Part shown: in pieces, positions 32,811 to 44,388 of the stretch
How the letters are laid out: each line of letters starts with the position of its first letter
How positions within the stretch are numbered: position 1 is the first letter of the stretch
Assembly (NCBI RefSeq): GCF_029633865.1
Contig: NC_079224.1
Location: 24,174,895-24,238,894, forward strand
Direction of reading: 5' to 3'
Origin: Lampris incognitus
Lineage: Eukaryota; Chordata; Actinopteri; Lampriformes; Lampridae
Length of the DNA: 64,000 bases
Translations under genes and position numbers: made by a program
The notes under the pieces: generated by a model
What the model was told of the DNA's origin: nothing
Seen by the model: only the letters and a program-made list of their open reading frames with translations
The model's database searches: none

Positions 32811-32990
32811 AGGGATGGGCAAACTACGGCCTGCAGGCCACATAGGGGTTGGGCTGTTTAATCCGGCCCGTCGGGCATTTAAATTAATACTATAATTAAT
32901 TTAAATGACTGGTATTCGCTATTTTTTTCCCTACAGTACGTTATGGTTGGTTTATAGATTTCCACAGTTCTCTTAAATCCTAGTCTGCTC
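32811..32990. mobile_element. fragment of an hAT-like repeat
   Basis: It starts cagggatgggcaaactacgg and cctgcaggccacatag, a terminus seen in many hAT-type elements. The opposite end was not found. Low confidence on the class. Confidence 0.4.
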
Positions 32991-33115
32991 TTTTAAATTT
33001 CTTCACATTGTCTGAGTAGATAACTTTACAAAGCCTTCTTCTCACAATGAATCTCTTTAACACCAAAAGAAATTTCTCAGTTGTCTGATCCAATACTAAT
33101 TCTCAATGCACTGCT

Positions 33116-33457
33116 CTAGTAATGACACACATGAAAAGCACAATATATGCCTTTTTTTGACAGACCATCTGCTTTTACATACAATGGCCCTGCAAAGTCT
33201 ACTCTGGTAACTTCAAATGGCAGAGCTTCAGTGATTCTGTCTCTTGGTAAGGGTGCAGTAACTTGCTGAGCTGGCTTCACCTTCAATCTTTTACAGACTA
33301 GACAATGTACTAAAATCTGTTTAACCAGCTGCCTGCCTGTGAGAATCCAACATGTCTCTTTTATCTCAACTAGTGTATCCCTTACTCCAGAATGCATGAC
33401 CTTTTCATGGTAATACTGAACTAATAATTCTGAGTACCTGCCCTTTGTGGGCAGCAC
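33116..33457 (-). pseudogene. BEL/Pao integrase N-terminal part
   Basis: It reads YYHEKVMHSGVRDTLVEIKE, HCLVCKRLKVKP and EVTRVDFAGPLYVK. The first two give the HHCC zinc-binding domain, and the last carries the first catalytic Asp. The remaining catalytic residues are not present. Confidence 0.85.
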
Positions 33458-33999
33458 ACAAGGGTGTCACTCTCTGAAATGCAAATTGGCTTGTTGAAGC
33501 CTCCCTCCTACACAAAACGAGGCTATTCACATCTAAGAACGGTTTCATTTCTTTGATTTTTGAATCTCAGTTTACATCACATCTGAATTTTAGCAGATTA
33601 CTTTCTTTGCTAAAGCTATGTTCCTGAGTTACTTTTACCCGATACATTTCAGCTGCAATAAGCCCCTCAGCGGTAAGCTCTCCCAGAGTTTTTGGACCCG
33701 AGCGTGCATTAGCTACAAACCTCTTAACCCATGCAGTTACTCTAAACACTGTTTTTAGCCTACTGTACCTGTCTAGGTCTAACAGTGGTTCAACTGGCTC
33801 AGTGCTATAAGCTGTACTGCAACCTGGAACTTAGTCCTAAGCTCAGTGTCAATGTTGTCCATGTCAGTATTTTCTATGGAGTCTGCAGTCAATAGAAAGG
33901 TAGGTCCATTCCACCACAGCTGATTCTGCAGCACACTTCTCTTTTGTGTTTTGTTTTCCTTTTAAAATTTCCAACAGTCCCTTTAAATCAAACACAAAG

Positions 34000-34605
34000 T
34001 CATCCTTTTCTGGACCCCACACTAGTCCCGATACTTTCAATACATCCCCACTTGAGTCTGGCTCTGTTATACATTGCATTGCATTCTCCTCCTGTTTTGC
34101 TCTTAGATCTGGCGAGTTTGTCATCCATTTGCACAGATTCATGCCAGCAGCCGACAATGTCCCTTGCACCAGTGGTGACTGAGTGGGCTTCTTCCACATC
34201 ACATGAGCTTGCAATGAGATCATCCACATACAATGATTCCCACAACGCCTTTACAGTTTTAGGTTGCTCTGTCTTGTACTGTTGGAGGTGCTTCCTAATA
34301 GTTGCTGCTAGAAAGAACTGGCTAGGCAAGACTCCAAATACGACTCTGTGCATTCTCATAATGCGCAACTCATTATCACAGTCATTAATTGTAGGCCCAT
34401 GCAACCACAGGAACCTAACAGCATATTTGTCTCCATCAGCTAGTGCGCTCTGCAGAAAAGCCTTACTGATATCAGCTGTGTAGGCTATCTTGTGTAGTTT
34501 GAACTTAATTAGCACATTCATCAGGTCCAGGTTTTGGTTTGGCCTGGTCAGTGAGCAGTCTGTTAGGGATGGGCAACAGTTCTCATGTGATGATGCATCA
34601 AACAT
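34000..34605 (-). pseudogene. BEL/Pao reverse transcriptase
   Basis: A 201-codon frame with MFDASSHENCCPSLTDCSLT, KIAYTADISKAFLQSALADG, MHRVVFGVLPSQFFLAATIR and the catalytic ESLYVDDLIASS. The YVDD box is intact. The fingers domain before 34605 and the thumb after 34000 are in other frames. Confidence 0.9.
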
Positions 34606-35211
34606 GATTCTTAGTTTGGTGGTTGCCTTATCTTCTCAGAGAACTGCATGATGATAAAGATAATATTTCCGTCTCCATTTTCTCTGGTGTTGTGTCATTT
34701 ACAGGAATATCCTCACAAATTCCCTCCTGCAGATATTCTTGAATCACCTTATTTTACCCTTCATGAAGAGTTACATCAGCCTTTAGAATTTTGTTTAAAA
34801 TTTCAAACCTTTTCTTGGCGACCCTGAAGTTTTCAGGTAGATCTGATTTGTCTCGTCGCCATAGTAGCTTAACTTGGTAGCATGCATTTTTAAAGGTTAC
34901 AGTCTACTTTAAGTTCCCAATAGCCTCTGTCTCCTCTGGGCTTTCAGTTTTTTCATTAACAATGCCTAGGGACTCAATTTCCCAGAAAGCGTGCAACTCC
35001 TTTGAGACTTCAGTTTCCTCCTCTAAACTAATGTGCATGCATGTGGTTTCTGGCATGCTAGACACAGAGTCTGGTCCATGCACAACCCATCCAAATATGC
35101 TTTCTAAAGCTACCAGGGATCATCTCAGCTGTTCCCCATCTGCAGTCACTTCAAACCCTACAAGAACCTGGTCTTCACTCAACTCATTGCCAGATCTTCC
35201 CATAACATTCC

Positions 35212-35605
35212 TGTGACCTGTTGTGCAGAGCCGGCTTGCCTGCCAACCAACCTTCTCGAACTATACTTTGGCTTTTGAACTCGGACTACTCCTCGATTCC
35301 CTTTTGTCTACGGACTTGGTACTTTTGCTGGTTCACGCACACTTACACAACACCCAACGCTCCATTCACATATTACACACACTCAGGATAATTTACACTA
35401 ACACATAGCTAGACACATTACCTCCTGTCACTACACATAGCATATTCACACACCCCACAAACAAAACAACCTGAGCACCATACACATCCCACATTTCTCT
35501 CTCCCTTATTATTTTCTGTCTTTACTTTAATTTTTCAATAAACGTTAGTAAGAGTCCTCCGCCTCCCGAGTGGTCGTCTGGATCCTCCTGTACAACCCGT
35601 AACAC
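35212..35605 (+). repeat. probable solo LTR
   Basis: It starts tgtgacctgttgtgcagagc and ends cccgtaacaca, with an AATAAA signal at about 35538 followed by a GC-rich end, as in an LTR. It lies within the BEL region but in opposite orientation. No target-site duplication is seen. Confidence 0.45.
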
Positions 35606-35803
35606 AAAGTTCAAAGTAATTCCTTTTCCCGGGTTTTGACACCCAAAAATGTAGTGGAAGATATTAATAACTGCATGTACAAGTGTTGAACGTTCCAAAA
35701 GCACTTTACTGACTCTTCAGTTTTAAATAAAACAGGTTTTGACACAAACTCTTCAACCTACTTCGCTTTTTCTTCTTTAACCGCGCCGTCAGAAATCACT
35801 CAC

Positions 35804-36194
35804 GCCATCCGCGGAGGTGTAGCGGTCTAAGCATCGGCTTTGTGTCAACGCAGTTGCTCACTGGGGACCAGGGTTCGCACCTCGGTTTTGTCAGATCCGA
35901 CTATGGGCGGATGCGATAACGCAGCAATAATTGGCAACACTGTCTTCGGGAGGGGGGCGGAGTCGGCTTGCGTTCGTCACATGAATGCCTCTGTGTGTGT
36001 GTGTCAGAAAAAGCAGTGGTTCGGCCTGGATTCGCCTTGTCACGGAAGTGGCGAGGCGTCTCCTTCGAGACTGCCGGCCGGAGAAATGCAGTTGGCGAAC
36101 TCATACAGTATGAGGGTGGGTGTTTGAACTAGAATAGGGATCGACTGGCCACTAAATTGGGAGAAAAAGGGAAAATCAGAGAGAAAAAAAAGAA
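35804..36194 (+). mobile_element. tRNA-derived SINE, family 1
   Basis: Same family as 12055-12431: gtgtagcggtctaagcatcg, ggttcgcacctcggt, and ggccactaaattgggagaaa at the end. A perfect 13-bp duplication (agaaatcactcac, 35791-35803 and 36195-36207) flanks it. Confidence 0.9.
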
Positions 36195-36349
36195 AGAAAT
36201 CACTCACTCTAGGCGCCAATCAGGAAGGAAGTATTCTGGCAGAGATGCACCTCAAAATAAAAGTCTGTATCATAAAATAATAATACAGCAAGGATTTCTC
36301 ATGTAAACATGCTTGTCAAACACAAGCATACTTCAATCAGCCGTATTTA

Positions 36350-36960
36350 CTAGGAGCTATAGGTGGCCGCCGATTTTTGGCAAACTTTTAAATTTCGTAT
36401 TATATCTCAACAGTAATCGATAATACTCAAAAAATAAGACGTTTGACACCGAAATGAAAAAGAAAAAAAACCTGTCATTCCTGTAAGGGGCAGGAGCCAA
36501 AACAACGATATCCAATCAAACGAACGACCAAGTCAAATGATTGGAACAAGCGAGCTGTCTATCAAACCCTCAGTGACACGCACATAACAGTTGCATGTAC
36601 ACAAAGGCCAGTTGCTAACACATAGCTGCTTGCTAGCTACCTAGCTTGACAGCAGTGAGTGCTAACAACAGACATGTTCGTTGTTTATGTTTATTATAAT
36701 AATAAAGTTAGTTTTCTCTTTCATGTGTGACATCCATTGGGTACAGCTAATTCGGCTCCACTCAGAATGATGCTTGTCTCAGGTGAAATGCTTTCGCTTC
36801 AATCAGCTGGTGTGTCCGGCGCGTGCATGTGTTTTCGGGGCGTGGCTTTGGAGGCATCCTGATGCTTTCTGACTGGGAAGGGCGGTGTCGAATTTGGTTT
36901 AAGGATTTGAAAATATTTCTAAGTTCTGCCCAAAATCAACGGCCGCCTATTGCTCCTTTA
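36350..36960. mobile_element. MITE-like element with inverted ends
   Basis: Left aggagctataggtggccgcc (from 36353) and the complement of the right end (to 36957) match over about 30 bp with few differences, then continue as AT-rich sequence. No coding signal. TTA on both outer sides may be a target duplication. Confidence 0.65.
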
Positions 36961-37572
36961 ATATTAACTTATTCACAATTTTAATTCACAACAGTCACTA
37001 ATCTAAGGTGAAAACTGGTCAAATGCTTGAGATGACCAGGGTGTGCTAGAGAATGTATTTACTCAGTTCCTTTTTCAATTTCTAATCACTCCTCGGCATA
37101 CACTCTACCACAGCCTGCTCAATCTACCTGAAGGATTTTCTTATGGTGTCCTCCAAAGCCTCCAACCTCTGGTCCACATACTCGCTAAGGCTCTCCTCTG
37201 CTGATTGCACTTTCCATTAAAGTCATTCTCTAACTCACTGACTTTACCCTGGAGAAAACTGTACAGCATGGTTAATTTCCTCAACATCAACAGACAGGAT
37301 AACAGAATCAGTGTGGTTACTATCATCCTGTTCATCAGATTCCTCCTCTAAATACAGCTCACTCAAGAGAGAAGACATCTCATCAACAGGTTCTCTAAAG
37401 GTAAAAAATTGGCCTGGTCTTAAGGGAGAAGTTGAAGATCCCTAGCTAGCCTCACCCTGCATAGGCTGAGCTGTCCATTCCTCAACTTCATCCAGTTCTA
37501 CATCTCCCATCTCAAAACCAATTCACACCTAAACAACTAACAAAGCAACAATGTAGACACCCATATGGGCCA
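36961..37572 (-). other. possible gag-region remnant of the BEL element
   Basis: The - strand gives short frames, one with a heptad-like LYSFLQGKVSELENDFN segment (37141-37335), but no domain is recognised. By position it could be BEL gag or leader sequence between pol and the 5' LTR fragments. This is inference only. Confidence 0.3.
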
Positions 37573-37823
37573 ACATCTGTAACAATCAGCCCATTTTCCA
37601 AAGGCTAGGTACCAAAAGAGTTCTGGATACTATTGTTATTTTTGCTATCAGCGTTAGGGTAAAATACTAAATTGTAAGTTTACTCTCCAAAACTCATCCA
37701 TCCATTATCCGAACTGCTTATCCCACTCTCAGGGTCATGGGGATGCTGGAACCTATCCCAGCAGTCATTGGGCGGCAGGTGGGAAGACACCCTGGATAGG
37801 CCGCCAGACCATCACAGAGGGCT

Positions 37824-37862
<39 letters not shown>

Positions 37863-38145
37863 TCATACCCAGGGGCCATTTAGTATGGCCGATTCACCTG
37901 ACCTACATGTCTTTGGACTGTGGGAGGAAACCGGAGCACCTGGAGGAAACCCACGCAGATATGAGGAAAACATGCAAACTCCATACAGAGGACGACCTGG
38001 TACGACCCCCAAGGTTGGACTACCCCGCAGCTTGAAACCAGGACCTTCTTGCTGTGAGGCGACTGAGCTAACCACTGCGCTACTGTGCCGCCCTCTCCAA
38101 AACTCAATAAACAAAAACTTGCTTTCCATTATCAATGCAAACTTC
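37573..38145 (-). repeat. LTR fragment, same family as 24752-25453, split by a SINE
   Basis: tgtaacaatcagcccatttt to about 37696, then a SINE, then ctctccaaaactcaataaac to about 38145 matches the first 160 bp of the solo LTR at 24752. The other end of the LTR recurs at 46070-46107 (gatatgattgacaatataca). The LINEs at 38146-46056 lie between. Confidence 0.6.
37697..38092 (-). mobile_element. SINE (GGCGGCAC-type) nested in an LTR
   Basis: The - strand head gcggcacagtagcgcagtgg, body with AC microsatellite (about 37829-37861) and tail (atccatccat on +) match the SINE at 14630-15003. A 14-bp duplication (ctctccaaaactca, 37683-37696 and 38093-38106) flanks it. Confidence 0.9.
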
Positions 38146-39240
38146 TTCTTTAGGCTGCTCCTGTTAAGGGTTGCTACAGCGGATCATCAATTTCCATCTC
38201 TTCCTGTTCTCTGTCACGCCAACAACCTGCATGTCCTCCCTTACCATATCCATAAACCTCCTCTTTGGCCTTCCTCTTTTCTTCTTGCCTGGCAGCTTCA
38301 TCTTCAGCATCCTTCTCCCAATATACCCAGCATCTCCTCTCCGCACATGTCCAAACCATCTCAATCCTTCCTCTCTTGCTTTGTTTCCAAACTGTCCAAC
38401 ATGAGCTGTTCCTCTAATATACTCATTTTTAATCCTGTCCACCTTTGTCACTCTCAACGAAAATCTTAGCATCTTCAACTCTGCCATCTCAAGCTCCGTC
38501 TCTAGTCTTTTCGTCAGTGCCACTGTCTCCAAACCATACAACATAACTGGTCTCACTAACATCTTGAAAACCTTCCCTTTCACTCTTGCTGGTACCCTTC
38601 TGTTGCAAGTCACTCCTGACACTTATCTACCCACTCCACCCTGCCTGCACTTTCTTCTTCACCTCTCTTCCGCACTCCCCATTACTTTGAACAGTTGACC
38701 CCAGGTATTTAAACTCATCCACCTTCACCACCTCTACTCCTTGCATCCTCGCCATTCCATGGTCCTCCCTCTCATTCACACATATGTATTTCCTCTTGTT
38801 CCTACTGACTTTCATTCCTCTTCTCTCCAGTATATACCTCCACTTCTCCAGGCTCTCCTCAACCTGCTCCCTACTCTCACTACAGATCACAAGTCATGTG
38901 TGAACATCATAGTTCACAGAAACTCAAGCCTGATTTCATCTGTCAACTTGTCTTATCACCATTGCAAACAAGAAAGGGCTCAGAGCCGATCCTTGATGGC
39001 ATCCAGTCACTCCAGTCACATCCAGGCATCAGTCACTCATACTGCACATCTCATCACTGTCACACTGCCCTCGTACATATCCTGCATGACTCTTGCATAC
39101 TTCTCTGCCACTTCCGACTTCCTCACACATTACCACACCTCCTCTCTCGGCAACCTGTCTTATGCTTTCGCTAAATCTAAAAAGACACAATGTAACTCTT
39201 TCTGACTTTCTCTATACTTATCCGTCAACACTCTGAAAGC
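38146..39240 (-). mobile_element. RTE-type LINE, 3' part of the host copy
   Basis: It reads HCVF-type RT from about 39230, then ERRGMKVSRNKRKYICVNER, EFKYLGSTVQSNGECGREVK and ends DMQVVGVTENRKRWKLMIRC. It starts at exactly the RT position where the copy at 41309-42985 stops, so both are halves of one element split by the insertion at 39241-41308. It resembles the RTE clade (Expander-like). Confidence 0.85.
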
Positions 39241-41308
39241 TACTACTACCACTACTTTCGGCTGCTCCCGTTAGGGGTCGCCACAGTGGATCATCCGTTT
39301 CCATTTCTTCCTGTCTTCTGCGTCTTCCTCTGTCACACCAGCCACCTGCATGTCTTCCCTCACCACATCCATAAACCTCCTCTTTGGCCTTCCTCTTCTC
39401 CTCTTCCCTGGCAGCTCCATATTCAGCATCCTTCTCCCAATATACTCAGCATCTCTCCTCCACACATGTCCAAGCCATCTCAATCTTGCCTCTTGCTTTG
39501 TCTCCAAACCGTCCAACCTGAGCGGTCCCTCTAAGATAATCGTTCCTAATCCCGTCCTTCTTCGTTACTCCCAGTGAAAATCTTAGCATCTTCAACTCTG
39601 CCACCTCCAGCTCCGCCTCCTGTCTTTTCGTCAGTGCCACTGTCTCCAAACCATATAACATAGCTGGTCTCACAACCATCTTGTAAACTTTCCCTTTAAC
39701 TCTTGCTGATACCCTTCTGTCGCAAATCACTCCTGACACACTTCTCCACCCACTCCAACCTGCCTGCACTCTCTTTTTCACCTCTCTACTGCACTCCCCG
39801 TTACTTTGGACAGTTGACCCCAAGTATTTAAACTCAAATGCCTTTGTCACCTCCACTCCTTGCATCCTGACCATTCCACTGTCCTCTCTCTCATTCACGC
39901 ATGAGTATTCCGTCTTGCTCCTACTGACTTTCATTCCTCTTCTCTCCAGTGCATACCTCCACCTCTCCAGGCTCTCCTCAACCTGCACCCTACTCTCGCT
40001 ACAGATCACAATGTCATCCGCGAACATCATCGTCCATGGAGACTCCTGCCTGATCTTGTCCGTCAACCTGTCCATCACCATTGCAAACAAGAAAGGGCTC
40101 AGAGCCGATCCTTGATGTAATCCCACCTCCACCTTGAACCCATCTGTCATTCCAACCGCACACCTCACCATTGTCACACTTCCCTCATACGTATCCTGCA
40201 CCACTCCTACATACTTCTCTGCAACTCCTGACTTCCTCATACAATACCACACCTCCTCTCTCGGCACTCTGTCATAAGCTTTCTCTAAATCTACAAAGAC
40301 ACAATGCAACTCTTTCTGGCCTTCTCTATACTTCTCAATCAACATTCTCAAAGCAAACATCGTATCTGTGGTGCTCTTTCGTGGCATGAAACCATACTGC
40401 TGCTCGCTGATCGTCACCTCTCCTCTTAACCTAGCTTCTATTACTCTTTCCCTAATCTTCATGCTGTGGCTGATCAACTTTATACCTCTGTAGTTGTTAC
40501 AGTTCTGCACATCGCCCTTGTTCTTGAAAATCGGTACCAGTATGCTTCTTCTCCACTCCTCAGGCATCCTCTCACTTTCCAGGATTGTGTTAAACAATCT
40601 AGTTAAAAACTCCACTGCCATCTCTCCTAAACATCTCCATGCCTCCACAGGTATGTCATCGGGACCAACTGCCTTTCCATTCTTCATCCTCTTCATAGCT
40701 GCCCTCACTTCCTCCTTGCTAATCCGCTGAACTTCCTGATTCACTATCCCTACATCATCCAACCTTCTCTCTCTCTCATTTTCTTCATTCACCAGCCCCT
40801 CAAAGTATTCCTTCCACCTTCTTAGCACACTCTCCTCGCTTGTCAGCACATTTCCATCTCTATCCTTGATCGCCCTAACTTGCTGCACATCCTTTGCAGC
40901 TTGGTCCCTCTGTCTAGCCAATCGGTACAAGTCCTTTTCTCCTTCCTTAGTGTCTAATCTGTCATACAACTCACCATACGCCTTTTCCTTTTCCTTTGCC
41001 ACCTCTCTCTTTGCTTTACGCTGCATCTCCTTGTACTCCTGTCTACTTCCTTCATCTCTCTTACTATCCCACTTCTTCTTTGCCAACCTTTTCCTCTGTA
41101 TAATTTGCTGTACTTCCTCATTCCACCACCAAGTCTCCTTGTCTTCCTTCCTCTGTCCTGATGACACACCAAGTACCTTCCTAGCTGTCTCCCTCACTAT
41201 TTCTACAGTGGTTGTCCAGCCATCTGGCAACTCTTCACTACCATCCAGTGCCTGTCTTAACTCCTGCCTGAACTCCACAAAACAGTCTTCCTTCTTCAAC
41301 GTCCACCA
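39241..41308 (-). mobile_element. RTE-type LINE, nested copy
   Basis: A 2068-bp, 5'-truncated copy flanked by a 16-bp duplication (tcaacactctgaaagc at 39225-39240 and tcaacactctcaaagc at 41309-41324, one mismatch). It starts at the end of the endonuclease domain (KKEDCFVEFRQELRQAL) and runs to the 3' end with a short TAGTAG-type tail at 39241-39256. It carries the longest LINE frame in the window. Confidence 0.92.
39446..41299 (-). pseudogene. RTE reverse transcriptase, nearly full
   Basis: A 617-codon frame covers the RT: MKNGKAVGPDDIPVEAW, NYRGIKLISHSMKI, HCVFVDLEKAYDRVPREEVW, VGLHQGSALSPFLFAMVMD and the catalytic TMMFADDIVICSE. It loses frame near 39480-39500. The last 80 residues (LGHVWRRDAEYIGRRMLNME to the end) continue in another frame at 39271-39516. 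The endonuclease is missing because of 5' truncation. Function would need an intact endonuclease-RT fusion. Confidence 0.9.
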
Positions 41309-41309
41309 T

Positions 41310-42167
41310 CAACACTCTCAAAGCAAACATTGTATTTGTAGTGCTCTTTCCTGACATGAAGCCATACTGCTGCTCACTAGTCATCACCTCTCTTAACCTA
41401 GCTTCCACTACTTTTTCCCATAACCTCATGCTGTGGCTGATAAACTTTATGCCTCTGTAGTTACTACAGCTCTGCACATCACCCTTGTTTCTGAAAATTG
41501 GTACCAGTACACTTCCTTCTCCACTCCTCAGGCATCTTCTCACTTTCCAAGATTGTGTTAAACAATCCAGTTAAAATCTCCACCGCCATCTCCCCTAAAC
41601 ATCTCCATGCCTCCATAGGTATGTCAACTGGACCAATGGCCTTTCCACTCTTCATCTTCTTCCTAGCTGCCCTCACTTCATCCTTGCTAATCCACCACAC
41701 TTCCTGATTCACTATCCCCACATCATCCGACCTTCTCTCTCTCTCCCATTTTCTTCATTCATCACCCCCTCAAAGTACTCCTTCCACCTTCTCAACACAC
41801 TCTCCTCACTTGTCAGCACATTTCCATCTCTATCTTTCATCACCCTAACCTGCTGCACATCCTTCCCAGCTTGGCTCCTCTGTCTAGCCAATAAGTACAA
41901 GTCCTTTTCTCCTTCCTTAGTGTCTAACCTCTTATACAACTTGCCATACACCTTTTCCTTTGCCTTTGTGACCTCTCTCTTCACCTTACACCACATCTCC
42001 TTGTACTCCTGTCTACTTTCTTCATGTCTCTGACTATTCCACTTCTTCTTTGTCAACCTCTTCCTCTGTATACTTTGCTGTACGTCCTCATTCCACCACC
42101 AAGTCTCCTTGTCTTCCTTCCTCTGTCCTGATGACACACCAAGTACCTTCCTAACTACCTCCCTCAC
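41310..42167 (-). pseudogene. RTE linker and first RT blocks, host copy
   Basis: Three frames (42167-41712, 41721-41479, 41543-41310) read KEDKETWWWNEDVQQSIQRK, DEVRAARKKMKSGKAIGPVD and RNKGDVQSCSNYRGIKFISH. Frameshifts lie near 41715 and 41510. The sequence is parallel to codons in the nested copy and clearly homologous to it. Confidence 0.85.
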
Positions 42168-42185
42168 TATTCCTGCAGTGCTTAC

Positions 42186-42977
42186 TCAGCCATCCGACAA
42201 CTCTTCACCACCACCCAGTGCCTGTCTTATCTCCTCCCTGAACTCCACACAACAGTCTTCCTTCTTCAACGTCCACCATTTGATCCATGGCTCTGCCTTC
42301 ACTGTCTTCCTCTTCTTGGCCACCAAAATCATCCTACAGACCACCATCCGATGCTGCCTAGCTACATTTTCCCCTGTCACCACCACCTTGCATTCTCCAA
42401 TCCCTTTCAGATCACGCCTTCTACATAAGATATAGTCCACCTGTGTGCACTTTCCTCCACTCTTGTACGTCACCCCATGTTCCTCCCTCTTCTTGAAATA
42501 TGTATTCACCACAGCCATGCCCATCCTTTTCACAAAATCCACCACCATCTGTCCTTCCACATTCCTTTCCTTGACACCAAACCTACCCGTCACCTCCATT
42601 CCCTTCACCAACATGTCCACTGAAGTCTGCGCCAATCACCACTCTCCCCCTTGGGTACACTCTCCACCACCTCATCCAACTCACTCCAGAATTCTTCTTT
42701 CTTTCATCTTATACCCAATTTGCAGGGCATATGCGCTTACAACATTCATCATCACACCTTCCATTTCCAGCTTCATACTCATCACTCTGTCCAACACTCT
42801 CTTCATCTCTAACACACTCTCAACATACTCTTCCTTCAGGATTACCCCTACCTCATTTCTCCTCCCATTCACACCATGGTAGAACAGTTTGAACCCACCT
42901 CCAATGCTCCTGGCCTCACTCCCCTTCCACACGGTCTCTTGTACACACAGTATATCTACCTTGCTTCTCTCCATCAT
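42186..42977 (-). pseudogene. RTE endonuclease remnant
   Basis: Two frames: VDILCVQETVWKGSEARSIG and NGRRNEVGVILKEEYVESVL (42977-42681), then MVVDFVKRMGMAVVNTYFKK, KCTQVDYILCRRRDLKGI and RQHRMVVCRMILV (42635-42186). These are the apurinic-like endonuclease blocks including QET and the DYIL region. A break lies near 42640-42680. Confidence 0.85.
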
Positions 42978-42985
42978 CTGTCATA

Positions 42986-43089
42986 GACCCTCTCGCAGGG
43001 AGTTTTCCCAATACAGACTATTATTAGGCACCGTGCCTCTCATCCACACGACGTATCTAATAGTAGAAACAACAACAACTGAATATCTG
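42986..43089. other. short unassigned stretch between two LINEs
   Basis: It has no match to the LTR at 24752 or to the adjoining LINEs that I can see. Confidence 0.4.
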
Positions 43090-43105
43090 GAGTAATATCT
43101 GCAAT

Positions 43106-43732
43106 TTGCATCCTATTTGTTGTACTCCCATTGGTTTTGATTCTGATTTGACACCAAGCAATTCTGGCCTCTTGAATGTGAGATCTCTGGGTAGTATGTC
43201 CTTTATCATTAATGATTTTATTGTTTCTAATAATCTTGACTTTTTTATGATTACTGAGGCATGGCTGTCCCCCGGGGACACTGTTCCTCTGATTGAGGCT
43301 AGCCCCCCTGATTTTGCATATTTTCATATTCCCAGGCCCTCTGGCAGAGGGGGTGGCCTAGCTGCTTTTTGTAAGTTAGGTCTTAAGTGCCATCCTGTTA
43401 CTTTTGGTAATTTTATCTCATTTGAGGTTGTATGTTTTTTAATCACTGGCCCTCCCCCTTTAATCTGCATCTTAATCTATAGGCCCCCTAATTCAGTTAG
43501 AGAGTTTTCTGACCTTTTATCTATTGTCATGTCAAAATATGACAGGGTGCTTATTCTTGGCTATTTTAATATTCATGTTTGTTGTCCTTCCCATTCCCTC
43601 ACCTCACATTATTTGGATCTTATAGATTCTTTTAACCTCATTCAATCTGTTAAAGGGGCCACACATTCCAAAGGCCATATTTTATACCTTATAATCTCAT
43701 CTGATTTCTCTCTTGAATGTATCTGTATCTGA
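43106..43732 (+). pseudogene. L2 endonuclease
   Basis: SNSGLLNVRSLGSMSFIIND, FFMITEAWLSPGDTVPLIEA, PSGRGGGLAAFCKLGLKCHP and the LILGYFNIHV block (usually GDFN in active copies, here GYFN). It ends with a stop before the last SDH block, which continues in another frame (VSDHKAVIF at about 43726). Confidence 0.85.
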
Positions 43733-44388
43733 CCATAAAGCTGTCATTTTCAAAGTCCCACTACAACTCGCTATTCCTAGTCACTATCCTAAAACACGCT
43801 CTCGCATTCTCAATGGTGGCCCTGCAGTTAAATTCTGTGATGCTTTTAATTCATCATCCTTTAATCCCTCTTTATCCTCCTCAATCCAGATGCACTATTA
43901 AATTCATTCAATGATCAGTGCCTATCCATCCTCGACCAAACTGCACCGTTTAAAACTAGGAAACAAAAATCGAATAACCTCCCCTGGCTGAATGATCATA
44001 TTCATGCCCTTAGAAGACTCTAGAAAATCAGAACGACAATGGAAGGTCAACAAGTCCGAATTAGCACATAACACCCTTCAAAACCAAATGTTAATTTATC
44101 AGAAGGCAGTTAAGGATGCAAGATCAACATACTGGTCTGAACTAATACCAAGAAATAACCACAATCCTCAACCTCTCTTCAGGGTAATTGATTCTGTTAT
44201 TAATGGCCCCTCCACTTCTCTTTTTGAGCCCGATTTTGTCCAAAAAAATTCTCATTCATTTTGTAAATAAGGTGGAGTATTATTTGGTCCCAAATCCAGC
44301 CAGGCTCTTGCATTCGTTCCTTTCCCCATGTTAATTCTGCCTCTTTCACCCAGTTTCAACCATTACAATTTCAGTTTTAGAGAGTACA

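Larger units (their letters stand above)
33110..35211 (-). mobile_element. BEL/Pao retrotransposon pol remnant
   Basis: On the - strand: the end of the protease region (ESIFGWVVHGPDS, about 35110-35075), the link to RT (KELHAFWEIESLGI), reverse transcriptase (34605-34000) and integrase zinc-binding domain with the first core Asp (33457-33116). This order and the motifs are those of BEL/Pao. All frames are broken. No adjoining LTR is seen at 33110. Confidence 0.85.
41309..42985 (-). mobile_element. RTE-type LINE, 5' part of the host copy
   Basis: It holds the endonuclease (about 42980-42200), the linker and the first RT blocks (PEEWRR, NYRGIKFISHSM, SEQQYGFMSGKSTTNTMF), ending at 41324 where the nested copy interrupts it. 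The 3' half continues at 39240-38146. Confidence 0.88.

Noticed and set aside
33944-34483. A 179-codon + strand frame
   Set aside because: Antisense of the BEL/Pao reverse transcriptase at 34000-34605. No independent domain.
37768-38469. A 233-codon + strand frame with a poly-His/Thr run
   Set aside because: It runs through the AC microsatellite of a SINE and into the antisense of an RTE LINE, so it is a composite of repeats.
40866-41354. Long + strand open frame, rich in Ser, Phe and Leu
   Set aside because: It is the antisense of the RTE reverse transcriptase linker on the - strand. The other + strand frames across 38171-42882 have the same origin.
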